38,506 nucleotides of DNA from Aquimarina litoralis (GCF_019295435.1 NZ_WEKL01000019.1:13551-52056), one strand, 5' to 3'. Shown: positions 8,882 to 17,700, counted from the stretch's first letter. Numbers and translations are program-made. The notes: a model not told the origin generated them from the sequence alone.

Positions 8882-10666
8882 ATGCCAACCAAAAAAAAGA
8901 CACTTTTACATAGGTTTTTGATCTGGAGATATCGTCATATTTCTACTAAAAACTTTGTGCTAATTTTGAGCATATTAGTAGGGTTTTGTGCTGGTTTAAT
9001 TTCCCTTTTACTTAAAAACATCACGCATCTAATACAAGTCGTTTTGGAAAGTGATATTATTTCCTGGCAAACATCTTTTTATTTTATCATACCGATTATT
9101 GGACTTCTTATTGTATATATTCTAACCAAGTTCTTATTCAAAAAAGATGTAAAATCTGCCATTCCATTAATTCTATATGCGCTCTCTAAAAAAGACGGTA
9201 AAATAAAGCCCTTAAATGGATATCTCCCACTACTTTTAGCTCCTATAACCGTTGGTTTTGGAGGATCAGTAGGATTGCTTGGTCCAGCTGTAGGATCAGG
9301 ATCTACATTGAGTTCTAGTATTAGCCGTGTATTTAAATTGGATACCAAAACTCGGTTTTTACTAATTGGTTGTGCTGCTGCTGGTGCCATATCTGCAGTT
9401 TTTAAATCTCCGCTAGCAGGTTTAGTTTTTGCTGTAGAAATATTTAGTCTGGACTTAACATTAACCTCGTTACTCCCTTTGTTATTTGCATCAGTATCCT
9501 CTATAATAACATCCTATTTTTTTCTTGGAGATGAAGTACTATTTAGATTTGAAGTACTGGAAAAATTCGATATTTATGATACTCCTTTCTACATCATTCT
9601 TGGAGTTGGTACTGCTATCGCTTCGATCTATTTTACCAAAATGTATTTTAGCATACTTTCTTTTTTTGATCGTTTTCCAAAAAAAATTCACCGTTTACTT
9701 ATAGGTGGAATTGCTATAGGAGTTATGTTATATTTTATCCCTCCACTCTATGGTGAAGGATTAGGTTTTATCAACGATCTTCTCAGTGGTAATCATCTAG
9801 CTGCTATAGGAAATACTCCTTTTGACAACATGACAAACAACATATGGATGATTATCGCTTTACTAACTGGAATTACCATTTTTAAAGCGATCGCTATGAC
9901 TGCAACCTTTGGAGCTGGAGGATCAGGAGGTATTATTATCCCTACACTGGTTATGGGAAGTGCATTAGGGAATGTGGTCTCTAAAATTATTAATAATATT
10001 GGCATGGGGTTTCAGGTTTCTGAAGCAAATTTCACATTATTAGGCATGGCGGGATTAATTGCGGGTGTATTACATGCTCCCTTAACTTCTATATTTTTAA
10101 TCGCTGAAATCACAACAAGCTATGAGTTGTTTGTACCATTAATGATTACGACATCAATATCATTTATTATTTCCAAAAATAGTATTGAGCATAATATTTA
10201 TACCCGATCTCTTGCCGAACGAGGATTATTACTTACTCATGACAAAGATCAGACGGTTTTAACATTGATGAAATTGGATGATTGCATTGAGACTAATTTT
10301 ATTTCAGTTCATCCTCACTACACCTTAAAACAATTGCTTAGTGAAGCGGTAGCTAAGTCCAATAGAAATTTATTCCCTGTAATTGATGAATCCAATACTT
10401 TATTAGGGATTGTAACTCTTGATAATATTAGAGATATTATGTTTGATGTTTCTTTATATCATAAAACTACCGTAGAGATGTTAATGATACAAGTGGAAAC
10501 AGCTATTATGTATGAAAATGATGATGCAAAAAAGGCAATGCGAAAGTTTCAAGATACAGGTGCTTGGAATCTTCCTGTGATTAAAGAAGGGAAATACTAT
10601 GGGTTTATCTCCAAATCAAAATTATTGACTGCTTACAGAAGAAAATTAATCCATTTCACTAGATAA
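8882..10666 (+). CDS. ClC-family chloride channel/transporter with C-terminal CBS pair
   Basis: A 594-residue inner-membrane protein of the voltage-gated chloride channel (ClC) family. The membrane domain spans about residues 25-440 and two CBS domains, which may bind nucleotides, span about 455-590. ClC landmarks are visible: 'FGGSVGLLGPAVGSGS' for the GxEGP filter segment, 'FKSPLAGLVFAVEIF' for the helix carrying the inner glutamate, and 'GAGGSGGIIIPTLVMG' for the GxFxP segment. The external gating glutamate is replaced by Leu133, and the position of the inner proton glutamate of E. coli ClcA (E203) is Ile187 beside Glu186. This argues against coupled proton antiport. The GSGIP segment is also altered ('KSAIP'). 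The family call is firm; ion preference and transport mode are open. The gene stands between two terminators. Confidence 0.93.
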   Translation: MPTKKKTLLHRFLIWRYRHISTKNFVLILSILVGFCAGLISLLLKNITHLIQVVLESDIISWQTSFYFIIPIIGLLIVYILTKFLFKKDVKSAIPLILYALSKKDGKIKPLNGYLPLLLAPITVGFGGSVGLLGPAVGSGSTLSSSISRVFKLDTKTRFLLIGCAAAGAISAVFKSPLAGLVFAVEIFSLDLTLTSLLPLLFASVSSIITSYFFLGDEVLFRFEVLEKFDIYDTPFYIILGVGTAIASIYFTKMYFSILSFFDRFPKKIHRLLIGGIAIGVMLYFIPPLYGEGLGFINDLLSGNHLAAIGNTPFDNMTNNIWMIIALLTGITIFKAIAMTATFGAGGSGGIIIPTLVMGSALGNVVSKIINNIGMGFQVSEANFTLLGMAGLIAGVLHAPLTSIFLIAEITTSYELFVPLMITTSISFIISKNSIEHNIYTRSLAERGLLLTHDKDQTVLTLMKLDDCIETNFISVHPHYTLKQLLSEAVAKSNRNLFPVIDESNTLLGIVTLDNIRDIMFDVSLYHKTTVEMLMIQVETAIMYENDDAKKAMRKFQDTGAWNLPVIKEGKYYGFISKSKLLTAYRRKLIHFTR

Positions 10667-10669
10667 AAA

Positions 10670-10699
10670 AACCCGTTGAGATGGATTTCTCAACAGGTT
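10670..10699. terminator. Bidirectional terminator between the ClC and amylase genes
   Basis: Arms AACCCGTTGAGA and TCTCAACAGGTT, with one C/A mismatch, enclose a 6-base loop. T-runs follow on both strands (TTTTT on plus, TTTTTTT on minus). The position directly after the ClC stop and before the amylase stop fits both genes. Confidence 0.9.
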
Positions 10700-10721
10700 T
10701 TTACACACTTAACAATTCAAA

Positions 10722-12671
10722 CTACTTTTTTATTAATTGAACCACTTGAGTTCTATCATTAAATTCTATTTTCATTAAATACATTCCATTCATCAAATGA
10801 GGTGTATTAATACTGAAACTATTGTCTTGAATGTCTATCTTTTTATTTTCTAAAACTTTCTTACCTGAAAGATCATACATTTCTATATTGATATCATTGA
10901 CAGAAAGATTTGTTACAGGAAATGTTACTTGCAACGAATTTGTAAAAGGGTTGGGCCAAGCTTTTGCAAAATTTGTATCAGCGAGATTAATCTCATCTAA
11001 ACTTAAAGTTCGAGATGTAGGTTCCCCTATCAATACCAATCCAAATGAAGCTCCAAAGGTGACAGTACCATTAGTGACAATAGCTAAACTACCAGAAAAA
11101 TAATCTTGTAATTCTGTACCATCAGGCCACATTCCGAAAACATCCAATGCTCCCACAAAATCATTATCATTACCAGTATATACTAATGCTTTATCATCAA
11201 TGCCACTCTGATCATATTCTCTTTTAAATGTATATGGTGCATCTTGAAGTTTAGTATGCTTTCCTGCTCCTACCGAAACATGTTCTCTTCTAAATTTTCC
11301 AATTTTTTGATAATGAAGTAATGTTAAGGATGCAATAGAATTTGGGTTATTCAAATCGTCAAAGTTCATATTTGATCTAAGAGTAGCATCTCCCGTAGCT
11401 CCTCCTCCAGGAGTAAGTGTTCTAGCTGTTTCATCTCCATAATAAATCTGCGCTGGTCCAGGAGTAAGTAATAACTTAGTTCCTGCTTCAAATGTTTTTT
11501 GACGATTTCTATCAAAAACTTCTTCTGTATCATGGTTCGTTAAAAAGTTCATAGCACTTTTTCCTTGTCCCAATTGATTTTGCAAAAGATTATCATATCG
11601 ACTAAAAATACTCTCTAATCCTTCATCTGCATTAAATCGAAATTCGAAGTTTATTAAGTTAGCAAATCCATTATTGTAATAATCTACATTAAATCCATCT
11701 CCTGTAAAGGTTCTTCCCATGCTAGGAGCATTGTAGTTAAACACTTCTCCTGTCATCCAAAAATCTAAATCATCTATTTTTTTTGTTGGATTATTTGTTT
11801 TCCATTCTCTTAACGCTATTATGCCTTCTTCTTCTAATTCTTTCCATACAGCTTCTTCAACATGTTTTACTGTATCTACTCTAAATCCATCAACTCCATA
11901 CTTTCTTATGTAGTCCGTTAACCACTTGATGATATAATTTCTCGGTGATCTGGATTTACCAGTTCTTGTAAAAAAGTCATTCAGTTCATTTTCTTCCTGA
12001 TCTCTTCTTCCTTCTTGATTCCATTTTTCTAGTAGCCAATTTGGGAGGCTTACATTATCATTAGAATCTGTTCTAATATCTGGCAAATTATCCACCAACT
12101 CACATGGTATTGTACCTCCTGGCCCTTGAAAATTACAAGTGGGATCTCTTCGTACCCATTCATCTGGCCAGGATTGACCTTGATCTCTACTGGAATCCGG
12201 ACCAACATGATTTAGTACCACATCCATTAATACTCGTATTCCATGTTCATGTGCAGTATCTACAAAAGATCCAAAAAGTTCGTTAGTTCCTAAATTAGCA
12301 TCGATATTTGTCCAATCTTTTGCCCAATATCCATGAAAACCATATCCAGCTCCAGGAACAGAGCCATAAATATTTTCAATTGGTGGAGTAATCCATATCG
12401 CGTTTACTCCTAAATCGTCAAAATATCCTTCTTCTATTTTATTAATTAATCCTTGTAAATCTCCTCCTTCAAAGTTTCGTAATGGTGGTCCATCTTGAGG
12501 TCTACCATAAGAAATATCATTAGATGTATCTCCATTTTCAAAACGATCCGTAAGAACAAAATATACTGTGGCATTTTCCCAAACGAAAGGTAAACTTCTT
12601 TCAGATTGTGTGTAACCTAATTTTGATAAACAAAGAATTAAGATTACAGCAATTAGTAACTTCTTTCTCAT
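10722..12671 (-). CDS. Secreted alpha-amylase family glycoside hydrolase (GH13) with T9SS sorting domain
   Basis: A 649-residue secreted starch/maltodextrin-degrading enzyme. The signal peptide covers residues 1-22 (ending 'LGYTQ'). The GH13 TIM barrel follows, with region I 'DVVLNHVG', the nucleophile Asp266 in 'GFRVDTVKHV', the acid/base Glu309 in 'WMTGEVFNY', and the transition-state Asp381 in 'FLTNHDTEE'; all three catalytic residues are present. A beta-sandwich domain follows the barrel. Residues about 570-649 form a Por secretion-system type A sorting domain ('AWPNPFTNSLQVTFP' to 'MNGMYLMKIEF', ending in lysines), which directs passage through the type IX secretion system and often cell-surface attachment. 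No SusC/SusD pair is adjacent, so it is not in a classic polysaccharide-utilisation locus here. Exact substrate among alpha-glucans is not resolved. Confidence 0.95.
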   Translation of the reverse strand: MRKKLLIAVILILCLSKLGYTQSERSLPFVWENATVYFVLTDRFENGDTSNDISYGRPQDGPPLRNFEGGDLQGLINKIEEGYFDDLGVNAIWITPPIENIYGSVPGAGYGFHGYWAKDWTNIDANLGTNELFGSFVDTAHEHGIRVLMDVVLNHVGPDSSRDQGQSWPDEWVRRDPTCNFQGPGGTIPCELVDNLPDIRTDSNDNVSLPNWLLEKWNQEGRRDQEENELNDFFTRTGKSRSPRNYIIKWLTDYIRKYGVDGFRVDTVKHVEEAVWKELEEEGIIALREWKTNNPTKKIDDLDFWMTGEVFNYNAPSMGRTFTGDGFNVDYYNNGFANLINFEFRFNADEGLESIFSRYDNLLQNQLGQGKSAMNFLTNHDTEEVFDRNRQKTFEAGTKLLLTPGPAQIYYGDETARTLTPGGGATGDATLRSNMNFDDLNNPNSIASLTLLHYQKIGKFRREHVSVGAGKHTKLQDAPYTFKREYDQSGIDDKALVYTGNDNDFVGALDVFGMWPDGTELQDYFSGSLAIVTNGTVTFGASFGLVLIGEPTSRTLSLDEINLADTNFAKAWPNPFTNSLQVTFPVTNLSVNDINIEMYDLSGKKVLENKKIDIQDNSFSINTPHLMNGMYLMKIEFNDRTQVVQLIKK

Positions 12672-12702
12672 TGTGTGAATTTTTTAGTTTTTGTTTGTGT
12701 TT

Positions 12703-12729
12703 GATATACGTATAAGTTTAATTTGTCAA
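12703..12729 (-). promoter_or_regulatory. Weak promoter candidate upstream of the amylase gene
   Basis: On the minus strand TTGACA (12724-12729) is followed 15 bp later by TATATC (12703-12708), about 30 bp before the start codon. It is a poor match to TAnnTTTG. The self-complementary sequence TATACGTATA (12705-12714) overlaps it. This is only a candidate. Confidence 0.25.
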
Positions 12730-12868
12730 GGATATCTCGTATCACTAGCTAGTACAAAACCTTGATTATAAGCAAACGCATCTTTTATCAATCTATTAAA
12801 TGCTGATTTTACGAAAACCTTTGAGTGTTAATAAATTGTATTAAATTCATCAAAAAATCAATTCTATT

Positions 12869-13126
12869 ATGAAATATGTAATTAGAATATTATTTGTAGC
12901 AGTTGTTATTTTAGTAGCTGTAGGCTATTACTATAAGAATTCTGGAGATCATCTTACAGGAGATAAATGGGTTGGAATTGGAATACTTGGTGCTTCTTTT
13001 ATATTAATGCCTTTATTTATCTATCATAGGTGGAAAGATAAAAAGGTAAAAGACTATATGTTAACAGAAGAAAACATTCAGAAAATGAAAAATTTCACCA
13101 AAGAAGAAAAAACTGACAAAAACTAA
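12869..13126 (+). CDS. Small two-helix membrane protein of unknown function
   Basis: An 85-residue protein with two predicted membrane helices: residues about 4-21 ('VIRILFVAVVILVAVGYYY') and about 36-53 ('VGIGILGASFILMPLFIY'). A short linker separates them and a lysine-rich, charged C-terminal tail of about 30 residues follows, probably in the cytoplasm. There is no cleavable signal peptide. I do not recognise a named family. It lies 83 bp upstream of the cold-shock gene on the same strand, with no obvious terminator between, so co-transcription is possible. Codon use resembles its neighbours and the protein-like composition makes it a likely real gene. Confidence 0.75.
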   Translation: MKYVIRILFVAVVILVAVGYYYKNSGDHLTGDKWVGIGILGASFILMPLFIYHRWKDKKVKDYMLTEENIQKMKNFTKEEKTDKN

Positions 13127-13209
13127 AATTATGCAAATATTTACATTTTGATAACAACTGGTGTTGTATTAAAAGCTACCTTTAGGATTCATAATATTAT
13201 CTTATTACA

Positions 13210-13407
13210 ATGGAAGGAACAGTAAAATTTTTCAATGAATCCAAAGGTTACGGGTTTATTACCAACGACGAAACAGGAAAGGACATCTTCGTGCATGCTA
13301 CGGGATTAAACGGCGAAGCTCTTAATGAAGGAGACAAAGTAGAGTATCAAGAACAAGAAGGAAGAAAAGGAATTATTGCGGCACAGGTTCGTGTAATTCA
13401 CGATTAA
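13210..13407 (+). CDS. Cold-shock domain protein (CspA family)
   Basis: A 65-residue single OB-fold protein that binds single-stranded RNA and DNA and acts as an RNA chaperone. Both RNA-binding motifs are present: RNP1 'KGYGFITND' and RNP2 'DIFVHATGL'. The start 'MEGTVKFFNESKGYGFI' is canonical. The length matches the family (65-70). A bidirectional terminator follows 20 bp after the stop. Csp genes are often regulated through the 5' leader; the 83 bp upstream is AT-rich and holds TACCTTTA at 13180-13187, a one-off match to the -7 consensus. Whether it is cold-induced or constitutive cannot be said. Confidence 0.97.
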   Translation: MEGTVKFFNESKGYGFITNDETGKDIFVHATGLNGEALNEGDKVEYQEQEGRKGIIAAQVRVIHD

Positions 13408-13427
13408 GATAAATTCGTTAAGTTTCA

Positions 13428-13450
13428 AAAGGCGCTGTTTTAGCGCCTTT
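13428..13450. terminator. Bidirectional terminator between the csp gene and the minus-strand secreted-protein pair
   Basis: Perfect 9-bp stem AAAGGCGCT / AGCGCCTTT with a 5-base loop, followed by TT on the plus strand and TT with G on the minus strand. It ends 1 bp before the stop codon of the opposing gene. Confidence 0.88.
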
Positions 13451-13451
13451 T

Positions 13452-14258
13452 TCATTCTTCAATATTGTATTTTTCCTTAAATACTATACTTTCCGCAATT
13501 AGAAACTCTAGTAGTTTTAATCCATCTCGTGTACTTAAAATAGCATTGATATTCGTTTCTTGGTCCAAAAAGTCCATAAAATTGTACAACTCCGTTTCAG
13601 GTATTTTCAACTCTTTTATAAAAAACTCTTCTCTATAATATTGCGTTAACTTTATTTCAATATTTCCTTTTTTACTACTTTTTTTAAATATCCCAGATAT
13701 AGCCTGAATCAAACCGGCTAAATCTACAGAAATTCCCGCTTGGTTATTACCTGACGGCAACACTGTATTTTCTACTGGTGATTGTTCATCATTTGGTCTA
13801 GAAACTCCCATTTGCTTCAATTGCTCAGCATTCCAAAAAGGCAGATTTTTCTCATAAGTAGGAATCTCTTCAATATCTTTATAAACATCTCCTGTTAAAG
13901 AATACTGAGATATATGAACCTCATCCAAGGTATTAATTTCAGACTCCAAAAACACTCTATAACTCTTTGATTTTAATTGTTCTTTTGTGATTGTAAGTTT
14001 TTTCGTTTTGAACTGAACAGAAGAAAAAATAATAACATCTCCTATATTAGCTGGAATTTCAAAATATCCTGATTTATTATTAACGACACCTATTTCTTTA
14101 GTAAGGTTTACAATATTCACAGCTTCTAGCTCTAATTCGTTTACAACAATTTGGCCTCTAAACCAAGAAGTTTGTTGTCCGAAACCTGAAAAAGTGAAGA
14201 ATAAAAAGAGGATTAAAGCATTTATTTTCATCAGAAATAAAGAAGCAAATCGATACAT
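13452..14258 (-). CDS. Secreted carboxypeptidase-regulatory-like domain protein (downstream tandem paralogue)
   Basis: About 268 residues. A signal peptide ends at 'FSGFGQ', followed by a CarboxypepD_reg-like beta-sandwich (about 25-120: 'RGQIVVNELELEAVNIVNL' and 'SGYFEIPANIGDVIIFSSV'), a link ('LDEVHISQYSLTGDVYKDI'), and a C-terminal helical part with 'ELKIPETELYNFMDFLDQE'. It is clearly paralogous to the gene directly upstream, with the same domain order and similarity over the full length. The start chosen (14258) lies 1 bp after the upstream stop, TAA-T-ATG, indicating translational coupling; an alternative ATG at 14231 gives a shorter signal peptide, and an upstream ATG at 14285 would overlap the neighbour by 26 bp. 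There are no barrel or enzyme motifs. It is probably periplasmic or at the outer membrane; function unknown. Confidence 0.85.
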   Translation of the reverse strand: MYRFASLFLMKINALILFLFFTFSGFGQQTSWFRGQIVVNELELEAVNIVNLTKEIGVVNNKSGYFEIPANIGDVIIFSSVQFKTKKLTITKEQLKSKSYRVFLESEINTLDEVHISQYSLTGDVYKDIEEIPTYEKNLPFWNAEQLKQMGVSRPNDEQSPVENTVLPSGNNQAGISVDLAGLIQAISGIFKKSSKKGNIEIKLTQYYREEFFIKELKIPETELYNFMDFLDQETNINAILSTRDGLKLLEFLIAESIVFKEKYNIEE

Positions 14259-14259
14259 A

Positions 14260-15039
14260 TTATTTTCTTTGACGATTCTTATCATTAAATACTTTACTCT
14301 GATGGATGAGATATTCCAGAATTCTTAATTCATCACCAGTTTTTAACACCTTCTTTGTTTCCTCTTTCTCATTTACATAATCTAAGAAATCATACAATTC
14401 AGTTTCAGGTATTTTTAGTTCTTCAACTATAAATTCTCCCTGATAAAAATCTGCTACTTGTGGAATTCTAACATTCTTAGATTTGCGCGTATCTTTTTTC
14501 TTAAACAAGCTTGCAACCATTCTACCTGCAGCTATGAAATTGAAGGCAGTTGCATTTTTTCGATGATCAACTGTTGTATTTCTAACCGTTTTTGCTCCTT
14601 TCTCGTGTACAAAAGGAGTTTCATCCAACCTTTTGGCGTTAAACATGGGTAGATTATCTTCAAACGTTTCTATTTTCTTAATATCTTCTTTTGCCTCTCC
14701 AGAAAGGTCATATTGAGAAACTTTTACCTCATCCAATTCATTAACCTTAGTTTCTAGTTGTATTGCTAAATTTGCTTTTTTCAGATCCTTTTTAGTTACG
14801 ATATGCGCTTTCTGATAATGTTGAATAGAGGAAAAAATGATAGTATCCCCCTCGGTAGCTCTTATCTGAAAATAACCTACTTCATCATTAATAGTTCCTA
14901 CTCCTTTAGTAAGATTAATAATATTTATTGCTTGTGCTTGTAGCGTATCTGTAACGATTTTTCCTCTTAAAACATCATTTTCTTGAGAAAAACCAGAAAG
15001 ACTTAGTAAAGAAATGGTAACATATAGTCCTTTTTTCAT
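14260..15039 (-). CDS. Secreted carboxypeptidase-regulatory-like domain protein (upstream tandem paralogue)
   Basis: About 259 residues. The ATG at 15039 gives a good signal peptide ('MKKGLYVTISLLSLSGFSQ'); an in-frame TTG at 15057 is less likely. A CarboxypepD_reg-like domain follows (about 24-115: 'RGKIVTDTLQAQAINIINL' and 'VGYFQIRATEGDTIIFSSI'), then 'ELDEVKVSQYDLSGEAKEDI', a basic middle stretch ('SLFKKKDTRKSKNV') and a C-terminal part with 'ELKIPETELYDFLDYVNEK'. In this phylum the domain is best known at the N-terminus of TonB receptors, but here there is no barrel. It begins a two-gene operon of paralogues. The conserved C-terminal motif suggests a shared family-specific module. Role unknown. 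Confidence 0.87.
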   Translation of the reverse strand: MKKGLYVTISLLSLSGFSQENDVLRGKIVTDTLQAQAINIINLTKGVGTINDEVGYFQIRATEGDTIIFSSIQHYQKAHIVTKKDLKKANLAIQLETKVNELDEVKVSQYDLSGEAKEDIKKIETFEDNLPMFNAKRLDETPFVHEKGAKTVRNTTVDHRKNATAFNFIAAGRMVASLFKKKDTRKSKNVRIPQVADFYQGEFIVEELKIPETELYDFLDYVNEKEETKKVLKTGDELRILEYLIHQSKVFNDKNRQRK

Positions 15040-15099
15040 TTTGATTGATTCTATCAAAAAGACGAAAAACTATGACTACAGTTGCAATACTAATAGGCC

Positions 15100-15765
15100 C
15101 TAGAAAAGTATTGAGGAACTATCTGTTCTTTTTATTTGTAGTTTTGGAATGATTTTTAAAAATGCCAAAGCCGTAATAAAAGCATCTCCGGAGGCTGTAT
15201 GCCGATCACTTTTGGATATCTTCATATCATCACACAACTCATCAAGAGTGTAGTGGTTATATTTTCTTTCTCTGCTATAGATGATATGTTTTGTTTTTCC
15301 AAATAAGATACCTGTATCCAAAAATCTATTCTTTAAATTTCCTAAACCATTTCTCTGCAACGCGCTATTGATCATTCTCCTATCAAAATCCGCATGATGT
15401 GCAATCAACACAGCATTCCCAATATATTTTAGAAATAGTTCAATTGCTTCTCCTTCTGAAACTCTGGTAAAGTCATGATTTTTCCGAATTCCATGGATCT
15501 CTACGGTTTCAGAATTAAAAACATCTTGTTCCAGATATAATTCTAATTGATCAGATACATCTATTGCCATATCTTTAATAGCAATTGCTCCGATCGAAAG
15601 AACCCTATCATTTTTATAATCAAAACCTGTTGTTTCTGTATCAAAAGCTATAAATCTAACCGATTCAATTGCTTTTTTCCTTTGTTTGTTCTCAAAGCAA
15701 TTGATATACTCTTTCCAAAAATCAGGAAGGTCATTTTTATTGTTATTTGAAAACCAAAAATTCAT
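15100..15765 (-). CDS. DEDDh-type 3'-5' exonuclease (DNA polymerase III epsilon-like)
   Basis: A 221-residue cytoplasmic nuclease of the RNase T/DnaQ superfamily. All catalytic residues can be placed: Asp42 and Glu44 in Exo I ('FIAFDTETTGFD'), Asp126 in Exo II ('HHADFDRRM'), and His189 with Asp194 in Exo III ('RHTASGDAF'), the DEDDh pattern. The domain spans about 36-210 after a 35-residue N-terminal extension. It lacks the polymerase-binding tail of true DnaQ, so its substrate may be DNA or RNA ends other than replication errors. Its ATG abuts the stop of the cNMP/CBS/DUF294 gene (stop TAA then ATG with no spacer), so the two are translationally coupled. Known family context: such exonucleases recur next to DUF294 proteins in many bacteria. 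Confidence 0.93.
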   Translation of the reverse strand: MNFWFSNNNKNDLPDFWKEYINCFENKQRKKAIESVRFIAFDTETTGFDYKNDRVLSIGAIAIKDMAIDVSDQLELYLEQDVFNSETVEIHGIRKNHDFTRVSEGEAIELFLKYIGNAVLIAHHADFDRRMINSALQRNGLGNLKNRFLDTGILFGKTKHIIYSRERKYNHYTLDELCDDMKISKSDRHTASGDAFITALAFLKIIPKLQIKRTDSSSILF

Positions 15766-17685
15766 TTACATGAATGTTTTAAGTTGAAAGCGTATTCTTA
15801 GTACTTCTTGTATATCTCGAATAGGTTTAAAACATCTTTTGAGTTTTAACTTATCATTTTTACTAAGTGTATTTAATTGAATAAATCTTCCCGAGTCCTT
15901 ATGCAATATTCCTTGTCTTGCTCTAAATTTCAGCAACACTCTGAAAGCTTTGGCACAACTTTCAAAAAGTTCTTTATTATTTGGTTCTAATGAGGCCAGC
16001 TTCTCATACCTAAGTAATGTATTATTTATTCCTTTTAAATTATGATATAATGCCAAAATTCTTGCGCCATCGATTAATACCATCATGGCTCTGGTTTTGA
16101 TATCAAAAGTATCTTTATGCTCTCCATTTTGTTCGACTAAAAACTGTTTAAAAAAGCCTAATGGTGATGGTTTTTGCAATGCACTAACTCCTAATAGCCC
16201 CAAAAATCGTTTACTTTTATTTACACCATCAAAAACTACATCAGACAATTGATTCGACATGTCTGCATCCCCATAAACCGATTGAAAATCAAAAAATATA
16301 GATGATAATAAAGTACTTTCTTCTGATGGAGTTGTCATCCAGGTTCTGAACTGTTCTTCCCATTTGGAAAGCGACATACACCATCTTGGGTTACTTGCCA
16401 TCATTTCGGCAGGACAGTATTCAAAACCAATCGCATGCAAATTCTTGGTTACTATTCTTGCCAGTTCCAAAAAGTAAGTCTGCGTTTCGTCATACATAGC
16501 TTCCTCTACATCTTCGAATACAATTGCATTATCCTGATCTGTCATCAACAATTGTTCTCGTCTACCTTGACTTCCTAATACCAAAAAATTAAAAGCAACA
16601 GTAGGTTGCGAAGGCATTTCTTCTAAAGACAATTCAATAGTTCGAATGACCAATGCGTCATTTATCTCCGAAATTAGATTCAAAATATGCATTGTAGGTA
16701 TATCTTGTTCTAGATATGTAGTTAGTAATCGTTCTACTTGCTTTCTGATATACCGTAATCGTTGGATTTTTTTTACTCTTTTAATTTCCTTTATTAGAAT
16801 TGAAGGATTGTTTCCAAACGACACTAATAAATCATGATTCGAGAAAACACCGACTGTTTTGGAATTACGGGTACCATCTTTTGTAATACATAGATGGCTA
16901 ATATTATTTTTAATTAAGGCTATTTGTGCTTCTGCAACTGTTATTTTTTTAGCATATGTTTTTACAGGAGCGGTCATTACTTCTGTCACTACTGCTGTAG
17001 CAGAAAACAAACCTGTAGCAACTTTAGCTCTAAGATCGCTATCTGTAAGAATTCCTATTGGAAATTTTTGCTCATCCACAACGATTATAGCATCTGCTTT
17101 TCTAGCATTCATCTCCATAGCTATATCTTTAACAATAGCATCAGCAGTGCAGGTAAGTGGTTTTTTCCTATATGAAATAGTTCGCAATGTAGACAGATCC
17201 TTTGCCGTATCAATAGAGATTGTATTATCTATCCTTTTTCCTTTTTCCGTTTCGGTATAATAGTTTCTCGCGTGCGTAGCAAAAGTTTCTAATAAAAATG
17301 TATTTACTTCTTTATTTTCATCAATAAAGGGCTTAAAAACTGAAGAAGGAATAGCATATACGATAGACTCTTGACTCGCCAAAGCCGCCATGCGATAATT
17401 CTTTTTAATAATCATAATTCGCAATCCAAAAAGATCTCCAGCATCACATATATCCACTAGATTTTGACTGTTTTCTGAATTCCTATATAAACCTACAGCT
17501 CCTTCTCGAACAATATAAAATTCATCATGACATTTTTCATCTTGTTCGAACACATATGCTCCCTTTTCTAAATACAATACTCTAATTTGACCGGCAACCT
17601 TTAATAGTTCTTCTTTTGAAAGCATACTAAAAGGCGGAAACTGTTTTAAAAAATCTTGGATCCGTTCTGCGATTGTATTCTTCAT
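15766..17685 (-). CDS. Cyclic-nucleotide-binding, CBS-pair and DUF294 nucleotidyltransferase-like protein
   Basis: A 639-residue cytoplasmic regulatory protein with four parts: a cNMP-binding-like domain (about 15-140, 'KGAYVFEQDEKCHDEFYIVR'), a CBS pair (about 165-300, 'GILTDSDLRAKVATG' and 'VGVFSNHDLLVSFG'), a DUF294 nucleotidyltransferase-like domain (about 320-460) and a C-terminal DUF294_C helical domain (about 490-630). The nucleotidyltransferase signature is intact: 'LGSQGRREQ' (Gly371-Ser372) then 'TDQDNA' (Asp383 and Asp385). This layout resembles GlnD-type uridylyltransferases, suggesting nucleotidylation of a partner in response to small ligands. The gene lies 15 bp after tadA and abuts the exonuclease, so the three are probably one transcript. 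In other bacteria similar pairs neighbour acetate-uptake genes, none of which is in this window. Activity and target unknown. Confidence 0.92.
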   Translation of the reverse strand: MKNTIAERIQDFLKQFPPFSMLSKEELLKVAGQIRVLYLEKGAYVFEQDEKCHDEFYIVREGAVGLYRNSENSQNLVDICDAGDLFGLRIMIIKKNYRMAALASQESIVYAIPSSVFKPFIDENKEVNTFLLETFATHARNYYTETEKGKRIDNTISIDTAKDLSTLRTISYRKKPLTCTADAIVKDIAMEMNARKADAIIVVDEQKFPIGILTDSDLRAKVATGLFSATAVVTEVMTAPVKTYAKKITVAEAQIALIKNNISHLCITKDGTRNSKTVGVFSNHDLLVSFGNNPSILIKEIKRVKKIQRLRYIRKQVERLLTTYLEQDIPTMHILNLISEINDALVIRTIELSLEEMPSQPTVAFNFLVLGSQGRREQLLMTDQDNAIVFEDVEEAMYDETQTYFLELARIVTKNLHAIGFEYCPAEMMASNPRWCMSLSKWEEQFRTWMTTPSEESTLLSSIFFDFQSVYGDADMSNQLSDVVFDGVNKSKRFLGLLGVSALQKPSPLGFFKQFLVEQNGEHKDTFDIKTRAMMVLIDGARILALYHNLKGINNTLLRYEKLASLEPNNKELFESCAKAFRVLLKFRARQGILHKDSGRFIQLNTLSKNDKLKLKRCFKPIRDIQEVLRIRFQLKTFM

Positions 17686-17700
17686 GTAGCTATTTTAATA

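Noticed and set aside
9079-9390. 103-codon minus-strand open frame
   Set aside because: Antisense to the ClC filter region; composition follows the real gene.
12744-12753. ACTAGCTAGT palindrome upstream of the amylase gene
   Set aside because: Only 10 bp, single copy, and not placed on a recognisable promoter; could easily be chance.
10722-13407. Polysaccharide-utilisation locus around the amylase
   Set aside because: Neighbours are a ClC protein, a small membrane protein and a cold-shock protein; no SusC, SusD or other glycan genes.
16859-17260. 133-codon plus-strand open frame
   Set aside because: It lies wholly antisense within the DUF294 gene, has no start context or family resemblance, and is explained by the opposite-strand reading of low-GC coding DNA.
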